Assembly: GCF_016860545.1 (NCBI RefSeq)
Contig: NZ_BNEB01000005.1
Span: forward strand, 434,001 to 498,000
Direction of reading: 5' to 3'
DNA: 64,000 nt
Origin: Streptomyces asoensis
Lineage (GTDB): Bacteria; Actinomycetota; Actinomycetes; Streptomycetales; Streptomycetaceae
Position numbers and translations under genes: made by a program. A model generated the notes under the pieces. The model was not told the DNA's origin and searched no databases. It was given only the letters and a program-made list of their open reading frames with translations. Shown here one piece after another: positions 8,510 through 16,904 of the stretch. Positions within the stretch are counted from its first letter, which is position 1, and every line of letters starts with the position of its first letter.

Positions 8510-9226
8510 ATGCCCCGTGACGAAGGGGCCGACGCCCCAGGCATCAGCCCGGAGCAGCTCTGGCTGAGCCCGGCCCGGCCCCGCAGGGGCCGCAAGCCCG
8601 CCTACAGCCGAGAGGCGATCACGGCGGCAGCCGTCGCGCTGGCGGACGCGGAGGGGCTCGAAGCGGTCACCATGCGGAAGGTCGCCGCACAGGTAGGAGC
8701 CGGCGCCATGTCGCTCTACAGCTACGCCCCCGACAAGGAGACGCTGCTGGAGCTGATGGTCGACCACGTCAGCGGCGAACTGCCGACCACCGGCACCCCC
8801 ACCGGCGACTGGCGCACCGACCTGAAGGCCATCGCCCGCCTCCAGCGCGCCCATATGCTGCGACACCCCTGGCTGCCCGCCGCTCTGGCCGCCCGTCGCA
8901 TCCCCGGCCCCAACACGCTGGCCTTCCTGGAACGCGCGCTGGCCGCCCTGCGGCCCTCCGGGCTGGACGGTGCGGCGAAGCTGGAGGTCTTCGCCCAGCT
9001 CACCGCGTTCGTGGCCGGGCACGTCGCCCATGAGATCGCGCGGACGGCGGCCTCGCAGTCCCCCGACCGAGCCGCAGCCGAAGCCCGCTACCTCGCGGCT
9101 GTCGCCGCGGACGGCCGTCACCCGGAACTCGCCGAAGCCCTCGCCGCCCCCGGACGCCCCCTCACGCCCGAAGCCACCTTCACCCGGTTCCTCAACCGCC
9201 TGATCGACGGCCTCGACACCGACTGA
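8510..9226 (+). CDS. TetR family transcriptional regulator
   Basis: The 238-residue protein has a TetR DNA-binding domain near the N-terminus: REAITAAAVALADAEG, then VTMRKVAAQVGAGAMSLYSY, the recognition-helix region. The C-terminal region resembles the tetracycline-repressor-like ligand domain. The ATG at 8510 follows GGGAGGAG; an in-frame ATG at 8465 would add 15 residues but has no ribosome site. It diverges from the CocE-type hydrolase and probably represses it, and perhaps itself, through the inverted repeat between them. Confidence 0.88.
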   Translation: MPRDEGADAPGISPEQLWLSPARPRRGRKPAYSREAITAAAVALADAEGLEAVTMRKVAAQVGAGAMSLYSYAPDKETLLELMVDHVSGELPTTGTPTGDWRTDLKAIARLQRAHMLRHPWLPAALAARRIPGPNTLAFLERALAALRPSGLDGAAKLEVFAQLTAFVAGHVAHEIARTAASQSPDRAAAEARYLAAVAADGRHPELAEALAAPGRPLTPEATFTRFLNRLIDGLDTD

Positions 9227-9286
9227 TCCCACTCCGCCCACCCGGCCGCGTCGGCACCCGGCAAGGCGCACCGCCAGGACGAAAGC

Positions 9287-10216
9287 TCAGGGACGCACGC
9301 CCGGCTCGTCCACGGCAGCCGCGAACCTCTGCACGGCTGAGACGCTGATCAGGGTTTCCTCTGTCGTGACCTTGGAGTCGATCACTCCGCCGGCGAGCAT
9401 CATCGTGCGTTCACCCCGGTACTCGTAGGTCTTCGGATCGAGGAGCAGCTCCTCCCGGCGGTGGGTCTGCCTGGTGAACGAGTTGTCGTCCGTGGGGTGG
9501 ACGGCCAGCGCAGGCCTGCCCAGCGCGTCCTTGACGAGCTGCGGACGGACCACCACGCCGGGGATCGTTTCGAGCGCACGGAACAGCGAGATGCGGACTT
9601 CGAAGGGAATGGTGTCCGCGCTGGAGAACGTGTACGCGATCCGCTCGTAATCGCCCCCGTGGCGGATGATCTTGGAGAGAGACCGCAGCAGCAGTTGCGG
9701 CTCGCTCGGCAGTTTCTGCACTTTCCGGCGCAGCTCCTTCGGCGATCCGGCCACCGCCTTGCCCACTACGGAATCCAGGCCACCCTGCATCAGCATGCGG
9801 CGGGTCTTGCCGCTGCCGTACTGCGTCCAGGTCTCCTGCGTGAACTCCGCGTATGCCGGGGCGCCCTTCTCCGGAACGGGATTGAGGTCGTCGCGGAAGT
9901 TGAGCGTCGACTGCCGGGTCAGGGTCTTCTGGTAGAGCCACTGCCCGTCGGCGGGTTCGGGAGACGTTGCGTACTCGGCCTCCACCCGGTGGGTGTGGTT
10001 CGTCGGCATCACCTGCGCCACCAGCACCGCCGCCACGGCCACCCCGGCGGCAGCGCCCGCAGCGGCGAGCTTCCAGCCGGCCCGTGGCCAGAAGCGCCGG
10101 CGCCGCCTCTGTGCGGCGGCGGCGTCCAGGAGCCTCTGCCGCCCGGGCACCAGCCGGGCCCGGTCGCAGGCGGGCGCGTCCGGCCGGAAGTTCTTCAGCG
10201 TCGTCATCTCATCCAT
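9287..10216 (-). CDS. CU044_5270-type membrane-anchored sigma-factor partner
   Basis: The protein of 309 residues has a cytoplasmic basic N-terminus, one transmembrane helix (WKLAAAGAAAGVAVAAVLVA) and a long exported C-terminal domain containing YERIAYTFSSADTIPF and VYEYRGERTMML-like repeats of beta strands. This layout is seen in the CU044_5270 family, whose genes regularly follow ECF-type sigma genes in Streptomyces. The start codon overlaps the end of the sigma gene by 8 bp and has GGAGG six bases upstream, so translation is coupled. It may act as an anti-sigma or sensing component, but that role is inferred from gene pairing only. Confidence 0.75.
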   Translation of the reverse strand: MDEMTTLKNFRPDAPACDRARLVPGRQRLLDAAAAQRRRRRFWPRAGWKLAAAGAAAGVAVAAVLVAQVMPTNHTHRVEAEYATSPEPADGQWLYQKTLTRQSTLNFRDDLNPVPEKGAPAYAEFTQETWTQYGSGKTRRMLMQGGLDSVVGKAVAGSPKELRRKVQKLPSEPQLLLRSLSKIIRHGGDYERIAYTFSSADTIPFEVRISLFRALETIPGVVVRPQLVKDALGRPALAVHPTDDNSFTRQTHRREELLLDPKTYEYRGERTMMLAGGVIDSKVTTEETLISVSAVQRFAAAVDEPGVRP

Positions 10217-10832
10217 GTCCGGCCTCCGGGGCGAAATCCTGCACGAGAGTGGGGTCGTCACCCAGCGCGGAGCGCACCTTCCTGCGCGCCCGGTTGAGTC
10301 GGGAACGGACGGTGCCGACCGGGATGGCGAGCGCCTCGGCGACCTCCTGATAGCTGAGGTCGGCCCAAGCGACGAGGAGCAGTACGTGCCGGTCGCCGCC
10401 GGACAGCGAGGCGAGCGCGCCGGCGAGGAGGCGGTGGACGGCCTGCGCGGTGATCCGGTCGTCCGCGTGATCGACCCACGACTCGGTGACCGGGTCGTGG
10501 CCGGTGCGGGCGAGCGCCCTCAGGGCGCGCTCCTCGGTGCGGCGCTGCTTGCTGATCAGAATGGCGGCGATGCCGAAGAACCAGGGCCGGGCGTTCGTGC
10601 GGGTCAGGTCGTAGCGCGAACGGGCTCGGAACGCCACGAGGAAAGTGTCGGCCGTGAGGTCGTCGGCGGCCGCGTCGCCGAGCCGCCGCATGACGTATCT
10701 GTGGACGTCGGCCGCGTACCGGTCGTACAACACCGCGAAGACCTCGGGCCGCCGCAGAGACTGGGCGATGGCGGACGAGTCGTCGTGGTGGTGTTCGTGG
10801 TCGTCGTGCCCGACGTCCGGTGGGCCGGTCAC
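10209..10832 (-). CDS. ECF-type RNA polymerase sigma factor
   Basis: The 207-residue protein has sigma region 2 (FAVLYDRYAADVHRYVMRRL, then DLTADTFLVAFRAR) and region 4 (DRHVLLLVAWADLSYQEVAE, then LAIPVGTVRSRLNRARRKVR), with no region 1 or 3. It starts at GTG behind GGAGACCCC. The N-terminus carries a His/Asp-rich stretch, GHDDHEHHHDD, which is unusual and could bind metal. The downstream CU044_5270-type gene is translationally coupled and is the likely partner. The target promoters are unknown. Confidence 0.9.
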   Translation of the reverse strand: MTGPPDVGHDDHEHHHDDSSAIAQSLRRPEVFAVLYDRYAADVHRYVMRRLGDAAADDLTADTFLVAFRARSRYDLTRTNARPWFFGIAAILISKQRRTEERALRALARTGHDPVTESWVDHADDRITAQAVHRLLAGALASLSGGDRHVLLLVAWADLSYQEVAEALAIPVGTVRSRLNRARRKVRSALGDDPTLVQDFAPEAGHG

Positions 10833-10987
10833 GGGGTCTCCGTCTCTGATCGGATGTGGTCACACTCTCTCTTCCCCGGTGGGGTCCGCCGAGTTCACGG
10901 CTCATGCACCGGCTGCCGGGTTCAGAATCGGACGAGCATGCCGTTTCGCGGCCTCCGTGGCGGAACTCTCTGCCACAGTCGAACATT

Positions 10988-12220
10988 GTGACCAGTCAGC
11001 CGCAGCAGCAGTTACCGCCGGACGATGCCCCGGCCGGCTGCCCCTCCTCGTTCCGGGAGGTGCCCGCCGCGCTGTCGGTGGGGATCGAGGAGGAGTTCCT
11101 CCTCGTCGACCCCGTCAGCCGCACGCTCAGGCCCGAAGGCCCGCAGGTGGCCGACTCGGCCGCCGACGAACTCGGGCACCGCGTCGGTACCGAACTGACC
11201 CGCTATCAGGTCGAAGGCCGCACCGAACCCCACACCTGCCTGAACGAGGCAGTCGCGGAACTCCGCACCGTACGGGCGGGGTTGGCGCGCGCCGCCGCCG
11301 AGCGGGGTCTGCGCATCGCCTCCAGCGGATCACCGATCACCGGCCCTGTCGCACCCGTCCCCCTCACGCCGGGCCCGCGGTACGCGGAGAGCATGTCCCT
11401 CTTCCGGGCGCTGGACGACGAGCAGAGCGCCTGCGCGTGCCACGTGCACATCGGCGTCGCCGACCCCCGCGAAGCGATCGAAGTGAGCAACCATCTGCGG
11501 CCCTGGCTGGCGACGTTGACCGCGCTGGCGGCGAACTCCCCGTACTGGGAAGGCCGTGACACCGGCTACGCGAGCTGGCGCACCATCGCCTGGGGGCGAT
11601 GGCCGGTCGCCGGACCGCCGCCCTACTTCGACTCCCCCGCCCACTTCGAGGATCTCGTCGACGAACTCATCCTCACGCGGACCGTTCTGGACCGGGGCGG
11701 CCTGTACTGGGACGTCCGTCCCTCCCATCATCTGCCCACCGTCGAGGTACGCGTCGCCGACGCGGCACTCACTCCCGAGGACACGGTCCTGCTCGCGGCC
11801 GTCGTGCGCGCCTTGGTCGCCACCGCCCTCGAGGCGATCCGCGCCGGTGAGCCGGCTCCCCGCCCCGGCCCCGAGATCCTGCGTGCGGCCTCCTGGCGGG
11901 CAGCACGCGACGGACTTGCCGGACAGGCCCTCGACCCCATCACCCGCCGGCTGGTCCCTGCGGCGGCGCAGGTCGAGCGCATGCTGCGTGCCTTGTCCCC
12001 TGCCCTGCGCCACAGCGGTGACCTCGACCTCGTACGCAGCCAGTGGCGGCGCCTGCGCACCCAGGGCAGCGGAGCCGACCGGCAGCGTGCCGCCTACCGT
12101 CACCGCTCCAGCCTCCACGATGTCGTCGACCACGTCATCGGCGCCACATGCTCCTCCGGGAGGGCGGCCGACGGCTTCCGGGCGGGCTCGGCACGAGCGG
12201 AGATCCGTCGCCCGGGGTGA
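10988..12220 (+). CDS. Carboxylate-amine ligase, YbdK/GCS2 type
   Basis: The 410-residue enzyme belongs to the glutamate-cysteine ligase 2 (YbdK) family. The ATP/metal signature GIEEEFLLVDP is present near the N-terminus. CACHVHIGVADP, YASWRTIAWGRWP and PTVEVRVADAAL follow in the expected order. Members form a gamma-glutamyl or related amide bond with ATP; some streptomycetes carry several copies with unknown substrates. The GTG start at 10988 agrees with the family N-terminus but lacks a good ribosome site, so upstream starts remain possible. No pathway context is evident. Confidence 0.85.
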   Translation: MTSQPQQQLPPDDAPAGCPSSFREVPAALSVGIEEEFLLVDPVSRTLRPEGPQVADSAADELGHRVGTELTRYQVEGRTEPHTCLNEAVAELRTVRAGLARAAAERGLRIASSGSPITGPVAPVPLTPGPRYAESMSLFRALDDEQSACACHVHIGVADPREAIEVSNHLRPWLATLTALAANSPYWEGRDTGYASWRTIAWGRWPVAGPPPYFDSPAHFEDLVDELILTRTVLDRGGLYWDVRPSHHLPTVEVRVADAALTPEDTVLLAAVVRALVATALEAIRAGEPAPRPGPEILRAASWRAARDGLAGQALDPITRRLVPAAAQVERMLRALSPALRHSGDLDLVRSQWRRLRTQGSGADRQRAAYRHRSSLHDVVDHVIGATCSSGRAADGFRAGSARAEIRRPG

Positions 12221-12269
12221 CCACCGTAAATGGGGTGAGCGCTGCGGGCCGATCGGGAATGCTGGCCCG

Positions 12270-13067
12270 GTGCAGCGTGATGAGGAACGGCGTGATGAGG
12301 AACAGCCGTTGCCGGGCGGGAACGTCAGCGCCGGTGTCGTCCGGGTCGGAGACACCGTCCGCCGCCCGAGCGGACCGTGGACCCCCGCTGTGCACGCCCT
12401 GCTGACCCACCTGTACGAGGTGGGGTACCGGGCGGCGCCCCGCCCGCTGGGCATCGACGACCAGGGGCGGGAGGTCCTGACCTTCATGCCGGGACACGTG
12501 GTCTGGCCCGACCGGTTCTCCCTGCTGGACGCCGAGGGGCACCTGGCCGACGTGGCGCGACTGATCCGGGACTTCCACGAGGCCGTGCGGGGCTTCACAC
12601 CACCGCCCGACGCGCACTGGCAGGTGCTGATCCCCGCCGAGGGCAGCGACATCATCGCCCATCAGGATCTTGCGCCGTGGAACCTCGTGGCCGGTGACGA
12701 GGGGCGGTGGGCCTTCATCGACTGGGACACCGCCGGCCCCGGCTCCCGCCTGTGGGACGTCGCGTACGCCATGCACGGGTTCATTCCGCTGTCCGCGCAT
12801 CCCGACTGGCAGCGCCCCGACGCCGCGGCCCGGCTGCGGGTCTTCGCCGACGCCTACGGCCTGGACGAGGCCGAACGCCGTCACACGGTCCCCCTGCTGG
12901 GGCGCCGAACGCGCTCCATGCACGACTTCCTGCGCGACCGGGCCGCCCGGGGCGTCCAGCCCTGGGCGACACTGTGGGCCGAGGGCCACGGCACCGCCTG
13001 GCGCAACGACGCCGAGTACATCGAGGAGCGCGAGGAGCAGTGGCTGCGTGCCCTGCTCGCCGGCTGA
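12270..13067 (+). CDS. APH-family phosphotransferase
   Basis: The 265-residue protein shows the aminoglycoside phosphotransferase/choline kinase fold in its C-terminal half. The catalytic loop HQDLAPWNL holds the Asp and Asn, and FIDWDTAGPGSRLWDVAY is the DFG-equivalent. The N-terminal nucleotide region is short. The start is a GTG at 12270. Many such proteins in Streptomyces are not resistance enzymes, and nothing here indicates an antibiotic substrate. The gene converges with the secreted-protein gene, with only 23 bp between them. Confidence 0.8.
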   Translation: MQRDEERRDEEQPLPGGNVSAGVVRVGDTVRRPSGPWTPAVHALLTHLYEVGYRAAPRPLGIDDQGREVLTFMPGHVVWPDRFSLLDAEGHLADVARLIRDFHEAVRGFTPPPDAHWQVLIPAEGSDIIAHQDLAPWNLVAGDEGRWAFIDWDTAGPGSRLWDVAYAMHGFIPLSAHPDWQRPDAAARLRVFADAYGLDEAERRHTVPLLGRRTRSMHDFLRDRAARGVQPWATLWAEGHGTAWRNDAEYIEEREEQWLRALLAG

Positions 13068-13090
13068 TGCGGCCGGGCATCAGGAGCACG

Positions 13091-13516
13091 TCAGCAGTAG
13101 TCGAGGAGGCTGTAGACGTTGTCCCAGCCCCACTGGTCGAGGTACACCTCGCTGACGTAGACGTTGCGGTTGCCGCTGTCGTCGTCCGTGAGGAGCCAGT
13201 AGCGGCTCCGGCGACCGTTGTCGGTGTAGTAGACGCCTTCCTTGAGGCAGTAGAAGTAGTTCGACCCCGCGTACAGCCACCCCGCGTGAGTGGAGTCGTA
13301 GTAGTCGGGGGTCCAGTGCGTCCACTGGTTGACCACCGTGTTGAGGTACACCTTGGGGTAGGCCGCGGCCTTGGCCGCCGTCGCGGACGTACGGGCCGGG
13401 GCGGCCGCCGTCGTACCGGAAGCCGTCGGTGCTGCATGCCCCGCACCCGCCGTGCCCATGACCAGACCGGCCGCGAGCAGACCTCCGAGAAGGCGGCCCA
13501 GCATACGAGTTCGCAC
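13091..13516 (-). CDS. Small secreted Tyr/Trp-rich protein
   Basis: The 141-residue precursor has a clear Sec signal peptide (RTRMLGRLLGGLLAAGLVMG, cleavage likely after GHA). The mature part is about 110 residues, starting with an Ala/Thr-rich linker. It then has regularly spaced aromatic residues: WTHWTPDYYDST, YAGSNYFYCLKEG and YLDQWGWDNVYSLLDYC. Two Cys residues, one at the very C-terminus, could form a disulfide. The GTG start has AAGGAG seven bases upstream. I recognise no family; it may be a cell-surface or extracellular binding protein. Confidence 0.7.
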   Translation of the reverse strand: MRTRMLGRLLGGLLAAGLVMGTAGAGHAAPTASGTTAAAPARTSATAAKAAAYPKVYLNTVVNQWTHWTPDYYDSTHAGWLYAGSNYFYCLKEGVYYTDNGRRSRYWLLTDDDSGNRNVYVSEVYLDQWGWDNVYSLLDYC

Positions 13517-13663
13517 GTGAAGTCTCCTTGTTCCCTTAGGGACGCTGACAATTCGGGAGCGTACGGGCGCACCCGGGCGGCCGCCCTCCGTCAGGTGCCG
13601 GGTTGTGGTGTCGCCGTCCGGCTGGTACGAGCCGTAGGACCGGATGACCGATACTGGCGACCG

Positions 13664-14686
13664 ATGACTGACAACGCTGCTGGTGAGATCCTCGCCGACG
13701 TCCACCGGGGCGTCGGCCGCATCCTCCTGAACCGCCCCGAGGCGCTCAATGCCCTGACCACGGACATGGTCCTCGCCATCGACCGTGTGCTCGCCGAGTG
13801 GGAGCACGCACGGCTGTCCCGCGTGGTGCTCGCCAGTACCGGCCCGAAGGCGTTCTGCGCCGGTGGAGACATCCGTACGATCCGCGAGCACAGCCTCGCG
13901 GGGGACGCCGGGGCCAGCGAGCGGTTCTTCGCCTCCGAGTACCGGCTCAACGCCCGGATCGCCGAGTACGGCGTGCCGGTCGTGTCGCTCATCGACGGCC
14001 TGTGCATGGGTGGCGGTCTGGGTCTGTCCGTCCACGGCGGCTTCCGCGTCGTCACCGAACGCGCGGTACTGGCGATGCCCGAGACAGCGATCGGTTTCTT
14101 CCCCGATGTCGGGGCCAGCTATTTCCTCCCGAGGCTGCCCGGAGCCATCGGGATGTACCTGGGACTCACGGGGCACCGGCTCGACGCGGCCGACGCCCTG
14201 TACACAGGGCTCGGCACGCATTTCGTCCCCTCGCACGAGCTCGAAGCGGTCGGCGACGCCTTGGCCGACCACCCCGACGAGCCGGTGGACGTGGTCCTGA
14301 GCCGCCTCGCCGGCCGTTCCCCGGTGGCGCGGAGCAGGCTGGCCGCGGTGCGAGGTGACGTCGACCGGGCGTTCGGCGCGCCGACCCTCGGGGAGATCGA
14401 GGACCGGCTGGGACACCTCGGCACCGCGTGGGCGAGCAGCGCGCTGGCCGCCTTGGAGTCGGCCTCACCGCACAGCCTGGACGTCACCCATGACCTGCTC
14501 GCCCGGGGCAGGCAGCGCACGCTGCGCGAGTGCCTCGATGCCGAACTCGCCCTCACCCGCACGCTCATCCGGACCCCGGACTTCCTGGAGGGCGTCCGTG
14601 CGGCCCTGGTCGACAAGGACCGCACTCCCGTCTGGCGGCCCGCCCGTCAGGGGCGCCCCCGAAGGGGGGCGGAATCAAGCCAGTAG
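13664..14686 (+). CDS. 3-hydroxyisobutyryl-CoA hydrolase-like enoyl-CoA hydratase family protein
   Basis: The 340-residue enzyme belongs to the crotonase fold. The oxyanion-hole motifs KAFCAGGDIRTI and GLCMGGGLGLSVHG are present, and the diagnostic region MPETAIGFFPDVGASYFLPR matches 3-hydroxyisobutyryl-CoA hydrolases of valine breakdown rather than simple hydratases. The length also fits that group. It would release 3-hydroxyisobutyrate from its CoA thioester. No valine-degradation genes lie next to it. The C-terminal tail is Arg-rich (RPARQGRPRRG). Confidence 0.8.
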   Translation: MTDNAAGEILADVHRGVGRILLNRPEALNALTTDMVLAIDRVLAEWEHARLSRVVLASTGPKAFCAGGDIRTIREHSLAGDAGASERFFASEYRLNARIAEYGVPVVSLIDGLCMGGGLGLSVHGGFRVVTERAVLAMPETAIGFFPDVGASYFLPRLPGAIGMYLGLTGHRLDAADALYTGLGTHFVPSHELEAVGDALADHPDEPVDVVLSRLAGRSPVARSRLAAVRGDVDRAFGAPTLGEIEDRLGHLGTAWASSALAALESASPHSLDVTHDLLARGRQRTLRECLDAELALTRTLIRTPDFLEGVRAALVDKDRTPVWRPARQGRPRRGAESSQ

Positions 14687-14728
14687 TGGGCCAGGCCCAC
14701 GGACGCGCCACAGGAGCGTTAGCGTGTC

Positions 14729-15424
14729 ATGGCTATGACAGGCGGCGACGGGACGGTGCACGTGAACGGATTCGCTTCCAACGCTTCGGCCCGTGCGGGT
14801 CTCGCACTGGGTGCGGCCCTGGCGTCGACGCTGCTGTGCGCGCCGGCGACCACGGCCGCGCCGGAGGAGGGCGGCACGGTCCGGGGCGCGGCCGCACTCG
14901 CACCCGCACCCGCACCCGCACCCGCACCCGCACCCGGCGAACGGTCGTGTCCCGTCGTGTACTTCGACCTGGGCGAGACCCTGGTGCACACGGCCGACGA
15001 CGGCAGCACGGCCTACCTGCCAGGGGCTGCCTCGTATCTGCGGACCCTGCGGGAACGCCACATCAGGGTCGGCCTGATCACCAATGTCCCGCCCTCCTGG
15101 GGCACGACGGACGCCGAACGCGCGGCACGGCTGCGAACGGAGGTCGACGCGACGTGGCGGGGCCCGACCGCGTTCGCGTGGGCGGACTTCGGCGACCGGA
15201 TCCGTACGCCGCGCACCGAGGCCGAACGCAAACCGTCCCCGGTCCTGTGGCAGCGCGCCAAGGAGGGCTCGGGCGGCTGCCGGGTCGTCTACGAGGCGGA
15301 GACGGCCCAGGAGGTGTCCGTGGCCTCCTCCGTGGGCTTCGTCTCCTACCAGGTCGGCCTGCCGCACCGGCCTGCGTTCCTGCCGGCGGGGCTGGTCGAA
15401 CTCCTCGGCCGCCGCCCCGGCTGA
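14729..15424 (+). CDS. HAD-superfamily-like protein with signal peptide and Ala-Pro linker
   Basis: The 231-residue product begins with a hydrophobic stretch (AGLALGAALASTLLCAP) that looks like an export signal. A low-complexity Ala-Pro linker follows, then a domain starting VVYFDLGETLVHT. That motif resembles HAD motif I (DxDx[T/V]), but the second Asp is Gly, so phosphatase activity may be lost. HIRVGLITNVPPSW resembles motif II, and KPSPVLWQRAKE supplies a possible motif III Lys. It may be an exported substrate-binding relic of a HAD enzyme. The start is ATG 14729, with a weak AGGAG site 13 bases upstream. Confidence 0.6.
   Translation: MAMTGGDGTVHVNGFASNASARAGLALGAALASTLLCAPATTAAPEEGGTVRGAAALAPAPAPAPAPAPGERSCPVVYFDLGETLVHTADDGSTAYLPGAASYLRTLRERHIRVGLITNVPPSWGTTDAERAARLRTEVDATWRGPTAFAWADFGDRIRTPRTEAERKPSPVLWQRAKEGSGGCRVVYEAETAQEVSVASSVGFVSYQVGLPHRPAFLPAGLVELLGRRPG
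14901..14936 (+). repeat. Six-copy hexanucleotide tandem repeat encoding Ala-Pro
   Basis: Six perfect copies of CACCCG stand in frame inside the HAD-like gene and encode the Ala-Pro linker between the signal region and the folded domain. A degenerate seventh copy (CACTCG) precedes them. Slippage would change linker length by two residues without a frameshift. Confidence 0.85.
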
Positions 15425-15461
15425 CGGTTGCCGTGGCCGCCGGCCCGCCCGTCGCCGTGGG

Positions 15462-16904
15462 TCAGGGCGTTCGTGGTGCCCGCCGGGCCCGGTCGGGTTC
15501 GAGAACCTCCGTGAAGCCGGCGTCCGCCGCCTCCGCCCGGTCGGGAGCACCCTCGCCGGCCGCCGCCGGCGAGGTGTCGTCCGCCTCCGCGCCGGCGTCC
15601 GGCCGGGGCCGCGGTGGCGCCGCCTCCCCGTCCCAGCCGTCGCGGGCGACCGCCCCGCTGCGCAGCAGCAGCTGGAAGACCCCCAGCAGCAGCGCCGTGG
15701 CCAGCGCGCTGTGCCACAGCAGGGCGTCGAGGTGCCCGGCCGACAGGTAGGCGCCCGCGGCGATCGCGGCGAGGGCGCACACCGCGCGGTCCACGATGCT
15801 CTCCACCGACAGCAGGGTGGCGCGCGGCGCGTGTGCGGGAACCGCGTCGTTGACGAGTTTGCGCTGGACGGGGAACGCGAAGCCGGTGGCGGCGGCGAAC
15901 AGGCAGAGCAGTACGACGACGACCCAGGGCCCGCCGAGGGTCATCGCCGCCAGGGTGCCCGCGAGGGCGAGGCTGAGGACGGACACCCAGGCGACCGGTG
16001 GCAGTCGGCGGCTGAGCCATTGCGGCCGCGCGGACGCCACCGCCTCCGCCACGGTCATCGCGGCCAGCACCCCGCCGTGCGAGGACTCGCCGATGCCGTG
16101 GTCCAGCAGGATCGGCTGGAAGAGGTTCACCTGGCAGATGCGCGACAGCGTGAAGACCGCCACGCCCTGCACCATCACCAGGGCCAGCCAGGGTGACGAG
16201 GCGACGCAGCGCAGCGCGGTCCCCGCGTCCCGCAGGAAGGCGCTTCCCCGGCGTCCGCCGCTGCTCCGGCCCGGGTCCGCGGCGGCTTCCGTCCCGGCGA
16301 GCCGGGGCAGCAGGACCGCGCAGACGAGGGAGCCCGCGGCGCTCGCGGCGCTCAGCACGTACGGTGCCGGGTGCGCGAGCGTCATCAGCGGCCCGACCAG
16401 CGGCCAGCACACGACCTTCGCCGCCAGCCCCAGCGCCCGCGCGGTGCCTTCCGCCCGCAGGTAGTGCTCGTCGCACCGTTGCGCTCGCAGTCCGTCGTAC
16501 AGGTAGGCGCTCGCCGCGCCCGAGGTGAGCGAGCGCCCGGCGGCGATGGCCAGGAAATGGAGGAGGAACCCCGTGTAGGAGGCGCTGACCACCGGGGCCA
16601 GGTTCGCGGCCGTCATCACCACCGCGCCGGCCCGCAGGCAGTTGCGGGTGCCGATCCGGTCGGCGATCAGCCCGGTCGGGATCTCCAGCAGGCAGAAGGC
16701 CACGTAGTAGATGCTCTGGATGCCGAAGATCTGTGCGTCCGAGAGGCCCGCCGCCTTCTGGTACGCGTAGAACACCGGCATCCACCACAGCAGGTTGAAC
16801 AGCAGCTGGAAGCCGTAGTTGAGCCGGATGATCCGGCGGGCGGTGTCGGTCAGGCCGGTGGCCGCCTCGCTGCCGGGGCGCGACCGTCCGAGGCGGGCCC
16901 TCAC
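15462..16904 (-). CDS. MFS transporter, last gene of the ATP-grasp operon
   Basis: The 480-residue protein has about twelve hydrophobic segments, for example NLLWWMPVFYAYQKAAGLSD, LLHFLAIAAGRSLTSGAASA and VVVVLLCLFAAATGFAFPV. An MFS loop motif is visible around LIADRIGTRNCLRAG. The C-terminal about 60 residues are polar and Pro/Asp-rich. Its GTG start overlaps the stop of the PPDK-like gene (GTGA), so it is translationally coupled to that gene. The context suggests that it exports the product of the two upstream enzymes, as BacE does for bacilysin; this is inference. Confidence 0.82.
   Translation of the reverse strand: MRARLGRSRPGSEAATGLTDTARRIIRLNYGFQLLFNLLWWMPVFYAYQKAAGLSDAQIFGIQSIYYVAFCLLEIPTGLIADRIGTRNCLRAGAVVMTAANLAPVVSASYTGFLLHFLAIAAGRSLTSGAASAYLYDGLRAQRCDEHYLRAEGTARALGLAAKVVCWPLVGPLMTLAHPAPYVLSAASAAGSLVCAVLLPRLAGTEAAADPGRSSGGRRGSAFLRDAGTALRCVASSPWLALVMVQGVAVFTLSRICQVNLFQPILLDHGIGESSHGGVLAAMTVAEAVASARPQWLSRRLPPVAWVSVLSLALAGTLAAMTLGGPWVVVVLLCLFAAATGFAFPVQRKLVNDAVPAHAPRATLLSVESIVDRAVCALAAIAAGAYLSAGHLDALLWHSALATALLLGVFQLLLRSGAVARDGWDGEAAPPRPRPDAGAEADDTSPAAAGEGAPDRAEAADAGFTEVLEPDRARRAPRTP

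Noticed and set aside
12270..13067. Antibiotic resistance kinase
   Set aside because: Only generic phosphotransferase motifs are visible, and it is outside the polyketide cluster; a resistance role would be a guess.
13664..14686. 3-hydroxyisobutyryl-CoA hydrolase as part of the extender-unit pathway
   Set aside because: It is over 10 kb from the trio with unrelated genes between, and it acts on a valine-breakdown intermediate rather than on the expected substrates.
14901..14936. CRISPR-like or regulatory short repeats
   Set aside because: The hexamer is a simple in-frame coding repeat without spacers.
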